From: CAJKWP01 sp964554475
Lineage (GTDB): Bacteria; Bacillota; Clostridia; Christensenellales; UBA1242
Assembly: GCA_964554475.1 (NCBI GenBank)
Contig: CAZKOT010000029.1
Location: 1-16,453, forward strand
DNA: 16,453 nucleotides
Direction of reading: 5' to 3'
Every line of letters begins with the position of its first letter. Within the stretch, counting starts at the first letter, position 1. Made by a program: the position numbers and the translations under genes. Shown here one piece after another: positions 16,145-16,453 of this stretch. Below the pieces are notes generated by a model. The model ran no database searches, had not been told where the DNA came from, and saw only the letters and a program-made list of their open reading frames with translations.

Positions 16145-16453
16145 ATGGAAAAAAACGAATATTTACATTTGAAAACAAGAGAAGAAATCAGTTCACGAAT
16201 ACAAAAAATACCAGAAAAGCAAAAAAATAAAATTTTAGCTTATCTTAAAAGTTTCCCACCTTATTTTGAAACTTTCGGATGTGTTGTAGATGTCTTTACT
16301 AATAAAAATTACCCTGAACAAAACAATTATACTGATTTTACTTGGTTTTGGGATACAGATTTAATTTATTATGTTGAAAAATATAATTATCAAATTAGTG
16401 ATGAATTCTATCAATATTTAAAATCAAGGAATTTTAAACCACCAAAAATCACA
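16145..16453 (+). CDS. Immunity-like protein, paralog C (3' end missing)
   Basis: 103 codons are visible and the gene runs off the window. Its ATG follows AAAGGAG with four bases between. The protein carries ILAYLKSF, WFWDTDLIYYVEKYNYQISDEF and then YLKSRNFKPPKIT, the same core as paralog A. Its last 68 visible bases are almost identical to paralog A, so a recent duplication or gene conversion joined a diverged N-terminal half to a shared C-terminal half. It may continue with the same Lys/Glu-rich repeats as A. Role as immunity protein inferred from paralogy and position behind a tail remnant. Confidence 0.8.
   Translation, partial: MEKNEYLHLKTREEISSRIQKIPEKQKNKILAYLKSFPPYFETFGCVVDVFTNKNYPEQNNYTDFTWFWDTDLIYYVEKYNYQISDEFYQYLKSRNFKPPKIT
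16386..16453 (+). repeat. Direct repeat, copy 2, in immunity paralog C
   Basis: Partner of 14807-14874, 67 of 68 bases identical. The copy is cut by the window end, so the true repeat is probably longer on its 3' side. Confidence 0.93.

Noticed and set aside
1..16453. CRISPR array, tRNA or rRNA genes, insertion sequence, or TGA-as-Trp code
   Set aside because: No regularly spaced repeats, cloverleaf or rRNA-like stretches or transposase frames were seen; TGG is used for Trp and TGA ends paralog A.

Overview
The window is AT-rich (by eye roughly 70% or more A+T) and uses the standard genetic code: tryptophan is TGG, and TAA, TAG and TGA all end genes. It has strong Shine-Dalgarno sites, textbook TTGACA-17-TATAAT promoters, a small zinc-ribbon protein typical of Clostridia-like Bacillota, and giant surface proteins with bacterial Ig-like and Listeria-Bacteroides (InlB B) repeats. 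This points to an uncultured, low-GC Gram-positive bacterium (Bacillota, perhaps gut-associated). A run of 10 N near 13154 shows a scaffolded, probably metagenomic, assembly.

Layout. 1-1212: the 3' part of a membrane protein gene with a Pro/Gln-rich linker, a transmembrane segment and a long coiled coil, followed by a terminator. 1404-1559 (minus): a 51-aa zinc-ribbon protein with its own terminator and perfect promoter. 1945-2868 (minus): a zinc-type cation diffusion facilitator exporter. 2869-3156: a divergent intergenic region with two promoters and a long hairpin between them. 3157-5481: a membrane-anchored Ig-like surface protein. 5503-5531: a perfect consensus promoter that starts a long operon. 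5598-8453: a secreted Ig-like/InlB-repeat protein. 8464-14555: a roughly 2000-residue surface protein broken in this assembly by the 10-N gap. 14566 to the end: a cluster of small immunity-like genes.

How the genes fit together. The large protein has the layout of a polymorphic toxin: signal peptide, long exported region, three InlB B repeats, two transmembrane helices with a basic cytoplasmic loop between them, an acidic linker, a long Gly/Ala-rich hydrophobic segment, and a C-terminal domain with a caspase-like His-Gly ... Ser-Cys dyad. It is followed after 10 nt by a small gene, and two paralogs of that gene lie further down. Each paralog sits 9-16 nt behind a sequence resembling the toxin's own C-terminal tail: one intact orphan tail fused to a transmembrane helix (15228-15488) and one degraded tail (about 15923-16135). 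The natural reading is a tandem array of toxin-tail plus immunity cassettes behind a membrane-tethered, surface-displayed toxin. No function here has been tested; roles are inferred from architecture and gene order.
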